The translations under genes and the position numbers were made by a program. The notes beneath the pieces were generated by a model. The model did no database searches. It saw only the letters and a program-made list of their open reading frames with translations, and was not told the DNA's origin. From Lineus longissimus (Eukaryota; Nemertea; Pilidiophora; Heteronemertea; Lineidae): a DNA stretch of 64,000 nt. Positions 26,533-37,100 of the stretch are shown here, piece after piece (position 1 is the stretch's first letter; each line of letters opens with the position of its first letter). Location: assembly GCF_910592395.1 (NCBI RefSeq), contig NC_088322.1, positions 3,876,175 to 3,940,174 on the forward strand, given 5' to 3'.

Positions 26533-28968
26533 TTACAAAAATTCGATAATTTTCAAGTACATATAACAGAGGCATGCATTCTTCTTATAGATATCAGATT
26601 CTCCCATTTGAAGCATATTTAAGCGAAAATCACGCCGCAGCATGTTTTTCACGTCGGCGGAGAGTAGTTTGTATTCACAGCCTTCGCAGAGCTTAGTCCT
26701 GAAATATGCAGCCAAAATTGAAAAATCCATTTTCTCCAAACACACAACGGGGCCACCCAATTTCCACATTAGACCATTAAGAATGGCCAATATCACAGCA
26801 ATGCACGTGTCGGTCTCCTCGGGCCTTGTACCAAGCAACATACACATGTCAATCATGGCTAATTCGTATTTGATGTATTTGATGAACGTTTCAGGACTAA
26901 ACACGTGAACTGAAGGATTTGAACCACTTACAGCTCCACCGTGGTGTTTTGACGATTCGAAAACGGGTGGTGCGTGGGAGGCAACGGAAAATCCTGCAGC
27001 CACGTCCATTTCTAATTCTTCCATAATGTCTTGCATTTCTTCATCTATCGCTGTGTCCCCCTCTTCTCCTTCATCAACAATAATTGTTCCGTTTTCATAT
27101 GCCCTTCGCAGATTTTGTACACTTCCCCCTTCACCATTTCTATATGGATTTTTTGAATCGTGTGCCGTTTTACACGATTTGCACATAAAAACAGAATTCA
27201 GTGCAAACACGTAAATCTCATCAATATCGCGTTTAACACCACGAGTTAGGCACTTGTACATTTCGTCCATGGTCAACACTGCTATACACCTCACACGTTT
27301 GTTCATGGTATAGGCCGTCGCATCTGCAAACCTTGTTATTGCATCTTTTTTGCTTTTCGAAGGTGGTAGGTGTTTTCGAATTTCTTTGGCGTCCGTAGTT
27401 GTGATTATGGTCAAAACACGAGGGTCTGGGTGTTTTTCCTTTGTATTCACTTTCGTATACGGCACTTTGTCCTTACCACTTGGTGGGGGTAGACCCTTTG
27501 CGAGTCTGTGCTTTTTGTGCTCCTTCGCAGCATCGTTACATATCACCTGTTTCATTTTTTCACTCGATTGAATACTGACTTCGCTTTTCAAGTGACATTT
27601 TCGCCAACCGCCGTAGCACATCCCGTATAGCTTAATCCCCCTACCCGTCAGTTTTTTATCCTCTTGTTGGTTGATGAAGTTAACCACATTCGTGGTGTGA
27701 AACATGTGATAATACACAGTCGTCTTATCCTCGCCTGTGCCTTCACTGTAAAAATCGTATAGAGTCGTTGGAGCCATATCTGCACATCCGTCTTTCGAAC
27801 ATGTCACCACATCCATGTTGGTCGTATTAATTCGTGTCTGAATTCTCTCTGCCTTGATATTTTTCGTAGCTGGCGATAAACCACATCTCTGACACACTGG
27901 GATGGTCGAATTGCGCTGTACAAGTTTGTCTGTTAAATTTTCCACTGCTTTCATGTCCCAATTCTTACATTTAACATCTTTCCTACATCCTTTGGGAACA
28001 ACATTCAAAAATTTCACTTTAAGCCGATTACACACCGTATCCACAATGGCCTCTTGTAAATCTTCACAGACCAGATTCCTGTCACTTAGATTTGAAACAC
28101 TGCTTTCCAATTTGTAACTCATATCCAGCACGGAGCACATACAGAGAAGTTTTTCCAACCCCAAATCGCCGATTCGATACAAGTTCAAATTATACAACGC
28201 CGTTCTGAGTCCGTGGTTAACTCCAGGGATAGCAACTTCATCTTGGTCAAATTTGTGAGTGTTTTCACCCAATAGCCGGTTAGTGACCACGGTATTATGC
28301 ACTTCATGCACTCGTCTATTCATGGTGCGCAAAACAAAATTGACCAGTTTAGCGTAGCAGTCTGTTTTTATCATGGATTTATGAAGCACAGATGTTGGCT
28401 TGAAAATTGCCCGAATGTTTTCCATTGAAGTCTTTGCCATTCGTATGCGCATTTTGCTAGGTGCGTACAAAAGTATAGTTACGTTTGCGAGAAATTTAGA
28501 ACAAACCATCAAACATTCATCTTTGGGAATTTGGTTCAGTTCGGATTTGTCAAGAGTCCTAGCAAGGACAACCCTCGCACAGACATTTATCCTATTTAAA
28601 CACAGCAGGTGGGCTATGATTCTCAAACCGTGGACAAAGATCTGCTGAGCTTCACGTTTTAAGGCTGGTGCTTCGACTTCATAGGACTTTGTCAGTTTTC
28701 TTTGCTGTTTCCACTTTTTAAGCGGAGTTAGCAGTTTGCCGCAGATCAGTGAAACGTCTCGTCGAATTCTCTTCGTCACGTGGTGTTGTATGAACTTCAT
28801 TCGCCATTCGTCGGAGTGAATTTGTGTCTTCCTCGGTGCAACAGCAGCACCGCTAGCACTTCCAGAGAAAGTTTCCATAATATCGGAGAAGCTCGTTATC
28901 AGATATTCGTAGACACGGAATACCACGTAGTCCGGTATAATCGAACTTATCGCCAAAGAAGTCGCCAT
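26533..28968 (-). CDS. Unknown 811-residue protein with several Cys-pair zinc sites
   Basis: ATG at 28968 in gccATGG-type context, overlapping head-to-head with the next gene; ATG 28875 is an alternative that would leave promoter room. Cys pairs suggest zinc ribbons: VCQRCG (about 360), CSKDGC (about 393), MCKSC (about 596). A basic KKHRLAKGLPPPSGK, an acidic stretch (DEGEEGDTAIDEEMQ, about 640) and hydrophobic C-terminal helices follow. Cys-rich packaging proteins exist in herpesviruses of vertebrates, but I cannot show homology. Undamaged. Confidence 0.7.
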   Translation of the reverse strand: MATSLAISSIIPDYVVFRVYEYLITSFSDIMETFSGSASGAAVAPRKTQIHSDEWRMKFIQHHVTKRIRRDVSLICGKLLTPLKKWKQQRKLTKSYEVEAPALKREAQQIFVHGLRIIAHLLCLNRINVCARVVLARTLDKSELNQIPKDECLMVCSKFLANVTILLYAPSKMRIRMAKTSMENIRAIFKPTSVLHKSMIKTDCYAKLVNFVLRTMNRRVHEVHNTVVTNRLLGENTHKFDQDEVAIPGVNHGLRTALYNLNLYRIGDLGLEKLLCMCSVLDMSYKLESSVSNLSDRNLVCEDLQEAIVDTVCNRLKVKFLNVVPKGCRKDVKCKNWDMKAVENLTDKLVQRNSTIPVCQRCGLSPATKNIKAERIQTRINTTNMDVVTCSKDGCADMAPTTLYDFYSEGTGEDKTTVYYHMFHTTNVVNFINQQEDKKLTGRGIKLYGMCYGGWRKCHLKSEVSIQSSEKMKQVICNDAAKEHKKHRLAKGLPPPSGKDKVPYTKVNTKEKHPDPRVLTIITTTDAKEIRKHLPPSKSKKDAITRFADATAYTMNKRVRCIAVLTMDEMYKCLTRGVKRDIDEIYVFALNSVFMCKSCKTAHDSKNPYRNGEGGSVQNLRRAYENGTIIVDEGEEGDTAIDEEMQDIMEELEMDVAAGFSVASHAPPVFESSKHHGGAVSGSNPSVHVFSPETFIKYIKYELAMIDMCMLLGTRPEETDTCIAVILAILNGLMWKLGGPVVCLEKMDFSILAAYFRTKLCEGCEYKLLSADVKNMLRRDFRLNMLQMGESDIYKKNACLCYMYLKIIEFL

Positions 28969-30090
28969 GATGATTTCACTCGTGATGGCTTTAATCTTCG
29001 TATTACTTCCAGGCCTTGTTTCAAGTCAGCCACCAGATTTGGACAATATATGCGGCAATCCACCAACTTTACCAAATACAATCAGGGAACGTGTTAGTCA
29101 AATGGATTGGTACGTCTATCAGTGTGCCGATGGATTCAGGGCAGTGACGGGTGAAACTCACATCATGCACTGCGTTCCGAAGAAAAATCCACAGGCTGGT
29201 GAACACATAATGGAATGGAAGCCGTATCTCAATAAGCGGATTATCAAATGTGGTCCCAACATACCGTATCTCATAGTCGATGGTGCACCGTCAACTGTTG
29301 TGATCACTTTTCCAAAAGTATCCACAGGAGCAATCTTCCTACATCCAACTTCTTTCACACAAACGTCAGCGGGTATTTGTTTTGGTACTCATCCCGATCC
29401 TTTTTTCGTTGATGTACAAGTTTGTAAAAGTCCTTTGTTATCGTATTTCGGTTGTTGCTTGTATCCACGCCTGCATCGATATCTAATTGTCCCCACGGTA
29501 GGTCAGTTTTATTTAACGGTATCAGGACTGAATTTTACCGTCCGGTTATTACGCTGTACTGTACCGATAAAGACCAATGGTTAAATCTCAACGATGACTC
29601 TATAATGCCGGATACTGGTTTTCGCTGTCCTATAACAAACTGTTATAATATTGCTCCGCGAACTGGATACACTGTGAATGTGACTGTAAGTGGTTTAAAG
29701 GGTGTATTTGACAATAAAAAACACTTGGCAACACTTTCACGTAACTACACTACTGGAAATGCTAGAGTGGGTGATCAAGTGAAAATCACGTGTCCCAAAG
29801 GATTCGCAAACGATCTCACTGGTAACAGGACTACGTACGTGACATGTAACGATGAGGGTGAGTGGAGTAACGATTTTCAATTTCTACCCGTTGTTTGCAC
29901 GGATAAGACACACCAGAGCCGATGGTCTGCTCATGAGCACGTCACGGCGGATAATAATCGTATCAAGGAATATGTTAAGGTCTATGAGGACAGTCCAATC
30001 ATGGCGTTAAAATTTTTCGAAAATAGTGTAGTGAGCAAACCTAACAAATATCGGGAAAAAAGAGTCAAAAACGGACACAAAAGACATTAG
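28967..30090 (+). pseudogene. Secreted or membrane sushi (CCP)-domain protein, frameshifted
   Basis: ATG 28967 (or 28970) opens a signal peptide (MALIFVLLPGLVSS). The first sushi module: CGNPP, YVYQCADGFRA, HCVPKK, WKPY, IKC. The frame then changes by one base near 29450-29490, and further modules follow in the new frame: NCPHG ... LYCTDKDQW ... FRCP and KITCPKGF ... VTCNDEGEW ... VVCTDK. Sushi modules are the building blocks of complement regulators, so immune modulation is likely. It ends with a basic tail and no membrane segment, which may mean a further break or a secreted product. Confidence 0.7.
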
Positions 30091-30401
30091 GAGTTATTCA
30101 AATTGTTGTAGTGTACTGTAGAGGACTGCTTGTAGACCTTATGCTTATTTTTAACGTATAAATTTTATAATCAGTCTCTCCAACCCAATAATACGTCTCT
30201 CATGCGGAAGTTAAAATGTGTGTATAGCCAGGATGATGTGAATCAGGAAGTTACAATTTAATCGAGATTCAGGAAGTGTTTGGACTTAGAAAATTTTCGA
30301 GACAATTTGTTAAAATCATACGAATTTGGTACATTGAACAGGAAGTTAGAACTTTGATTATTTTTTGACTTTTTTTGTTCGTTCACAAACATTATCAAAT
30401 C
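30091..30401. promoter_or_regulatory. Spacer with four ETS-like copies
   Basis: No gene. It has atgcggaagttaaa, atcaggaagttac, the long form ttcaggaagtgtttggacttagaaaattttcgag (30262-30295, the reverse-orientation composite) and gaacaggaagttagaac at 30339. The composite is about 105 bases upstream of ATG 30402. Confidence 0.45.
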
Positions 30402-31955
30402 ATGTATTCGCAACAACTATACGAAGTATTGCTTTTTCAATATAAAATAAAGCAAATTATTGTACCCAACCTTCAAGATGTTCTGCGATATCACGGTAGA
30501 GCAGATATGGTGAAATCGACACCGGCAGTGTTTATGCGGTGGTGTCATTCGATCTATGATTTGGAAATTGTGTCTGATCCCATCGGTAAGATTCGCAGCG
30601 AAATTATTGTAGGATATTTCATCAATGACAAAGGAATTGACATCGAGGATAAATTCCTATCCAGTTGGACCCACGTGCGGTGTATGCAAATATGTCTCGA
30701 ATATATTTGCCTACTCACATCCTATTAAGCACCGCACAACAACAACAGTCATAGTCCCACGTCCGTCATACACACCAAGTATCCATTTCTGCAAATCATT
30801 TCAAAAGGCCTTGAACATTCACCACTGATTACCAAGTTTGTAAAATACTCAATTGACGAATATAAAGCAGATCACATGGACTACGATACAAAAACGATTG
30901 ATACGTGGCTGCGAAATGATACAGAAATGTTTGCTACATGTATGATGAACGTTTTCAACGGCACATCGAAATTGTATCAAACGAAATCGATGCTGCGTTA
31001 TAACGAATTAATAGAAAATATTTCACTTACCCAAGGTTTCAGCGCCAAAAAACACAAAGTATTATCTGGTGAAGTTGACAGCGAAACGGGTGCTTTCCTA
31101 TACAGGAGTTTCAAACATTTTACCCTCCTGAAGTCCAATCTCAACGATATAACCAACCCAAATGGTATTTTTTCCGAAATCATTGGGGATAACAGGTTAT
31201 ATGCCATGGACAAAAACTACAAGTACACCCCGTGCGAATTTGTCTATAACGTGCCACAGAAAAGGAAATCGCTGCAACAAAAGGTATACGTGGAAGTGAA
31301 CACCGCGAGCAGACATGCTAGGAAACGAATCAAAAGGGAAGACGACGATCAATGTGTCCTACACATTTCGGAAGACGACTCCGAAAATGACAGCGATGCC
31401 TCTACAAGTGAAGACGGCTACGTAACGAGAACCAGTACATTATTTCTCGTGCAAAAAAAACCCACATCACACGATTCGACTATTCTCAAAGATTACGATG
31501 CCGTGCTTGGATGGATGACCATGATGGCAGAAGCGTGCGGGTTAGGCAAAATCTACCTCGATTACCGCCTAGATCACAAGTACAGGACAAAGACCTACAG
31601 AACCGAAAGTACCAACAGTGGCGGTATATTTCACATTCACGATGTTAGCGACCTCAGCGATAAATTTAGAACACACAGGGAACAAATGGAATTGGAAGAA
31701 GAATTTTCCGTCACACTTCACGCCCTTACAGATTTAATATTAGGGAAAAGATCGTTTCATACGCTGCAAGCGTCTGCGCACATGGACAACATCCTTGCTG
31801 AAAAGCCCGTACACAGAAATAAATCCACCACAGCATCGGTTAACATCCGCGAAAGAGAAATTTTAAACATTACGGACACTGACCTGGAAACCGAGACCAA
31901 CAAGACTCAGACATATCTGCGTGAATTTGCCATCGCCAATTCTCTTTTGGACTGA
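30402..31955 (+). pseudogene. Unknown 517-codon gene with one in-frame TAA
   Basis: ATG 30402 is the first in frame. The frame runs to TGA 31955 with a single TAA at 30726; sequence before and after it in the same frame is protein-like. The product is soluble, with a basic NLS-type region (RHARKRIKRED, about 310) followed by an acidic Ser/Asp block (SEDDSENDSDASTSEDG), and a helical C-terminal half. Nuclear localisation likely. Translation could restart at ATG 30876, giving 359 residues. It is followed 25 bases later by a tail-anchored protein. No family recognised. Confidence 0.6.
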
Positions 31956-31980
31956 TTGTGATTGAACATAGTAAGTCATC

Positions 31981-32775
31981 ATGCCGTTGCAGTCAGGAAG
32001 CGGGTCGAACACTCTGACTATAGAAAGGTTTCATAACCTGAATCTCGAAAATAGGAATTTATTAAACTACACTTCTCTCCACAAACGAACGGGAAACACG
32101 AATATTTGTGTACAAAATCCGAAAAAAACACAAATTGTTTTACTCACAGGCAACGTGTACTACTCAATGAGTCTCATGAACGACATATTCATGCAGACCA
32201 AATATGATTCGGATATTTTAAACTTTCAAAACGATTCGCAAGTAGTCAAGTTGGAAGATGTGTTTAAAAATGATCGTACACTCAACTGCGTGGCCATTCA
32301 ACCGAATTTCACCCACCTTCTCAATCCAAGCCTCCTATCTGGTGTTGAGGACGACCAATATACGTATTTTCTCAACATACCTTCACACATGAATTCTCGA
32401 AATCCCCCAGAAATATGTAAAGTCCCTACAAGCGAAGTGAAAAAGAAATCTGCGTTGGAAGCGGCAGCAGCAAAAAGCGGCACGAATGGTGCTGGAGGAA
32501 GTGTAGACACAAATTCCGAAGACGGGAGCTGCGCAGATGCCAATGAAGACATAGAATGTCTAGACAGTGAAGTCGAAGATAGTGCTGCGAATGGAAACAA
32601 AAAAGTGACATTCGGGAAATCAAAACGTGGCTCCAAGAAATCGAAGCGATCATGGCGGACAAGTATTTGCAACACGATAATGACATTTTCCATGAGTATT
32701 TCAGCTGCCGTCATTGCGTACGGCATTATACGTCTACTTGTTTGTATTGAAGTAATCTACACGAATAAAAATTAA
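31981..32775 (+). CDS. Tail-anchored membrane protein
   Basis: 264 residues from ATG 31981. No signal peptide; a single hydrophobic segment at the extreme C-terminus (about 233-257: MTFSMSISAAVIAYGIIRLL) preceded by a strongly basic stretch (KRGSKKSKRSW). The middle carries an Ala/Gly linker and an acidic Ser/Asp/Glu region. C-terminal anchoring with a large cytosolic or nucleoplasmic domain is the topology of the herpesvirus nuclear-egress membrane protein, and the upstream gene has nuclear signals. That pairing is suggested by topology only, with no sequence match. Confidence 0.65.
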   Translation: MPLQSGSGSNTLTIERFHNLNLENRNLLNYTSLHKRTGNTNICVQNPKKTQIVLLTGNVYYSMSLMNDIFMQTKYDSDILNFQNDSQVVKLEDVFKNDRTLNCVAIQPNFTHLLNPSLLSGVEDDQYTYFLNIPSHMNSRNPPEICKVPTSEVKKKSALEAAAAKSGTNGAGGSVDTNSEDGSCADANEDIECLDSEVEDSAANGNKKVTFGKSKRGSKKSKRSWRTSICNTIMTFSMSISAAVIAYGIIRLLVCIEVIYTNKN

Positions 32776-33254
32776 AAGTTCGAAATTTCGACTTTTGTCA
32801 TTTTTTTGATTGTGTTTCAGGAAGTTAAGTTTCTGGAAGTGTTGGGACTTAGAATATTTTCGAGAAATTTTTGCCTGAGCCAAAAATTAATACCCAAACA
32901 GGAAGTTACAAACTATTGTGGTTTATTTTTCAAAGATTGTCCGATTGAAAATGCAATATTCACAACCCTTGACCATCTTTTTGCACGTTTCACACATAGT
33001 CAATGTTTTTTCTTTATTTTTGACAACAGGTGGTACAATGGTATCCACACGCACAAGAGGACATGAATGAAAACACAATCAAGAAGCAAATAGGCAATTG
33101 TAGCACTTTGAAATGGATAAGTGACCACATGGCTTGCAATAAAGTTTGTGGCTGTAATAGCATGCACATGTGTGACAGAAAAATGTCATGACTCAAAATT
33201 GAATCATATATTATCACGTTACGCGTAAATACAAAGCTAGAAAACACACCGCGG
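32776..33254. other. Spacer with promoter-like elements and a tiny Cys-rich frame
   Basis: The first part holds tttcaggaagttaag, tggaagtgttgggacttagaatattttcgag and aacaggaagttac. From 33063 to 33191 there is a 42-codon ATG frame with a Cys-rich end (NKVCGCNSMHMC), preceded by an acceptor-like gacaacag at 33022-33029. It may be a small exon or chance. The rest shows nothing. Confidence 0.3.
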
Positions 33255-34078
33255 AATATTCTAACTTCCTCTTTATTCCCTCTATTCTAACTTCCTTATT
33301 ATGTGTGATCTGTTGGGCTCGGCATAAAGGCAAGGTACATATTGTGATTTTCACGTCTACATTTTGTAACCGAACCGGAAGTTAATGCAATTTTTTGTGA
33401 GAAATGTATTGGATTTTTGTAACTTCCTTATTTTTAAAATTTTTCAAGGGGGGACCCAATGTGGCTATATGGATCCTCTCTTGAAAAATACATATAATAT
33501 AGGAAGTTAGATTCGCAGCACATTTCAACTTCCTATTTGCAATATGTGTTAGCTAACTTCCTTTTCATCATATGTTTTTGCTACTTCCTTTTTAATTTAT
33601 GATTTTTTTGTTTCGGTTTTTTTTAATCTTCCCCAAAATAATATCACAACTTTAATCGTCCATCAATCCCCTTTACAACCATTCTTACTATCACAAAAAT
33701 AATATTTCGCGTTTTCCTCCTGTACACACTTGTTTTCAAGAGAGGATCCAAATCGACCAAATGGATCCTCTCTTGAAAAATAAATTTGAAGCGGAAGTTA
33801 GTGATTTTCCATACATTTTTCGCTAAAAATCGGCCTAACTTCCGTTTCAAATACCACTTTTAAGACCAATTTTTTCAAATATGGTCCGTGCCTTTATGCC
33901 TAGCAAAACACGCACACCTACTAGGAAGTTAGGATAGAGGCATCAATACAGGAAGTTACGTTTTGTTGTATATATATTTATTTTTAATTAATGAAATGTT
34001 AATTTTATACAAACAAATATTATTACTAATTATTTATGACTCATGTATACGGTTAATTATAGATATAAAACAGGAAGT
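33255..34078 (-). repeat. Repeat R2 (inverted copy), copy two of three
   Basis: Reverse complement of R1 over 33255-33958, with the same two hairpins, and extending about 120 bases further (to about 34078) in common with R3 only. R1 and R2 thus bracket 17.8-33.3 kb as inverted repeats, an arrangement that allows segment inversion by recombination. The 3' end of the polymerase gene lies 53 bases beyond. Confidence 0.8.
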
Positions 34079-34130
34079 ATGTGGTAACGTGTCTTTTCGA
34101 TATCTTCGTGGTCGTAGTTGAAATTGTAAT

Positions 34131-37100
34131 TCATTTGTATTTATTCCCATAAAAATTGAGCCTAGACTGTTTGAAATTCATCTTAGATGCAGAAAAACAA
34201 CCAACACCACCAAATAGGCCTCCAAAAGCACCAACAGCTTTTGTAGTTTGTTCATGGTGGCCATCATCGCTATCAGAGTCTATAACAATAACTTTATTGT
34301 TAGTGTCTTTCGATTTACATGTATATTTTTTCGATAAATTAGAGGTCAGAATGTCTTCAAGGGTAGTGTTCAGTTGGCTGTTGGAAAAAACTTTTACATT
34401 TTTAGCACTTTTACCATTTGCTTCGGGCTTAGGCAGTTTTCCGTGTTCGTTTATGTCTCTAATGCCGTTGACATGAGTTATGTTCACGTGAGCCAAGCAT
34501 TTTCGCACTTTCAAAATATCACAGTTTGGCGTGGCCATATTGAACAGCTCCAATTCGTTAGTGTCCAGATCGAAAACGCAGGTAATTTGAGATAGCGACG
34601 CAACCTCTTGGCGAATTGTATCAAGTGCATTGCTCAAGTCGGACAAGTATACACAAACTTTCGGCTGAGTCCATATCCAATAGTTTGCTTGGCGTTTGTC
34701 GTCTCTCACAACGTCTTGAATGACAATTTCTTTATGGAAGACTTTCGGATTCGTGGCACACGTGTTCACGCACACCTCCCTGCCGCCGTCATTTTTCGTA
34801 GATGATGTGCACACGGTGTCGACGTCCACTTCAACGTGATTCGTGGCAGCGTTGGCTGTAAATTGCACAAAGGGATAGACCTTTTTCTTAAACATACCCT
34901 TACTGCTGTTGTTTATAACATCCTGGCGGTATTCTTCGTATTTCTGATTGGCTGCTTTGACGGTATCATGCAGGTGGCTGACGTTGCATGAAAATGCAAA
35001 TGTGTTTCGTGAATTCAAACAGAAAGAGTCTACATTTTGAACAAACGAACGTCCTTGAATGTCGTCCAGTATAAAAGGTGTGGAGCGTGTTTGTTCGCGG
35101 TATGCAAACATGTCCATCTGTATGGGTTTGGAATTTTTCTGCGATAAATAGTGTCTTTGTTTCTTACCGAGATTTATCCACGAATTGTCGTTTGGTTGTA
35201 ATTCAAAAACATTTTTAGCACTAGCCGTAATTCGAATTTGAACAGCCTTCAGATCGGCATTATTTCGAATGATGTATACCTTCGAGTTGCATATCAAACA
35301 CCAACGGTAAGAATTTGATCCGAAATGCGACCAAAGTCGCGTGAACAGTGCCCAAATGTCATAACATCGGTCGCTAGTGTCTGTGTGCAGTGTGTTGATG
35401 GTAAATTCGAAATAAGGCACGTTGACATCGATATCGGTGGAAATATTAATTCCCGGTGGAAGGGTGAGTGCGTGATTTTTGTCCATCAATGCAGCAGGGA
35501 AGGAATCTTTTTCGGGCACGTACGTGTCCATGTATTGCATTGCGCGTTTCTTTTTCTCTTCTTCTCTTCGAATTTTGGCAGCATTACCGCGACATTCAGC
35601 ATAACCCTGGTATTTCATGTCGTCGAGTATTTCTTCGCATTTTCGTGTGTTTTCATCCACGTTATCTCGCTGTTTGGTCATTTTCTTGATTTTATCCAAA
35701 CACACGCGTGCCTGGCTGTATTCTGTTGCGGTAAAAGGTAGGCGATACTCCTTACCACCCAAAAAGCTCTCGTCCATTCGCGTCAAGTCTGAAGGTTTAA
35801 TTTTCGCCGTTGCAATGTTCTTCTTGCGCAACTCCATTTTACGCATCCTTTCCTTCTCGGCATCGGGAGAGTCCCAGCACATTGTTTGTAGCGCGCCTTC
35901 GATGCCGCCTGAAATTTGACCCTTACAAGGCCTACACACGTCGATGAAAAGTGGAGCGTGCGAATAAGGCAGTCCCTGTGAACGACAGTGAATTGCAGCC
36001 GCCTTACTAGAAACGGTATTGCATTTCTGCATGTCACCAACTTTCTCCTCGCCGTAAATGTACTCTTTACCAAGTGTAATTGCTCCTGCTGTGAGTTTTT
36101 CGCGTTCCTGCGCTTCGTTTTCGATATAGTGCTTCAATTTAGCTTGAACGGCGTGTAGTCTGTCCATAGCTTTGCGTTTTATCGCAGAGTCGTCTCGTTC
36201 ACCAGAACATGCAGCCACGGCAGCTTTGCAAGAGTCTAGCTGATCGCAGAGGTCTTTACGTATTGTGAGAAGAATTTCCTCCACTAAAATTGTTACAAAA
36301 CTCAGTCCGTAAAGGATTTTAGCGTACTCGAGAAATCCACATATATCTTGCATCCAAAGGAGTTGCAAAAGCACGGGTACGCCTACTTTGCGCAACTTGG
36401 TGTAGTGGCTCTTGTCGAAACCGGCTATGTGGAATGAAACTTTAAACGGCCGTTCGGGATTACCCGGCGCGTCCACAGCCTTGGGACCGCAGTAATTTTT
36501 CTTGCCCATTGAAACGGTTCCGGCGAAAAATATCTTCTCCAAAAGGAACTTGGCCGGTTCTTGACCTTTGTTGACTTTCACGAGAAATTTTTCCATTATC
36601 GCAACGAGAGATTCCACTATCAATCGGCTAGAGGGTCTTTGCACGTGTACAATATCACTGCCTAGCTCTGGTTTGTTGTCTGCTTCTTCTGCTTCGTCTA
36701 CAGTGGTGTTGTTTTCATTGTCATCGGGTGGATCGCGTTTGAAGCATTCGCCAAATTTCAGTCTCAGATAGGCGCTGAACGTGCTAAGTCGTGTAAAATT
36801 GGCAATTTTACAATATGCGGGAAACGCCGAATCCGTGTCTGAATTGATAATGTTCAGCCCTCACATCTCCTTCCACATCAGGGCGACCCGCTTCGTACCG
36901 TTCCGACCAGCTTTGCATATCATTCCGCCGATTATGCAAAAAAACAGAGCAAGGAAACCGTAGATTTTATTCAAATTCAATTTCAGACTGTTTTGCATGT
37001 TACCGTAGTCTCTTTTTTTGTAAGGATCCTTTTCAGCGGCTTCCTTGCCCTTGTAGAACAGTCGCTCCGTCAACATATCTGTACACGAGGAGCTAGCGTA

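Noticed and set aside
30625-30828. Double compensating frameshift in the 30.4-kb gene
   Set aside because: A single in-frame TAA at 30726 explains the break more simply, since the same frame stays protein-like on both sides.
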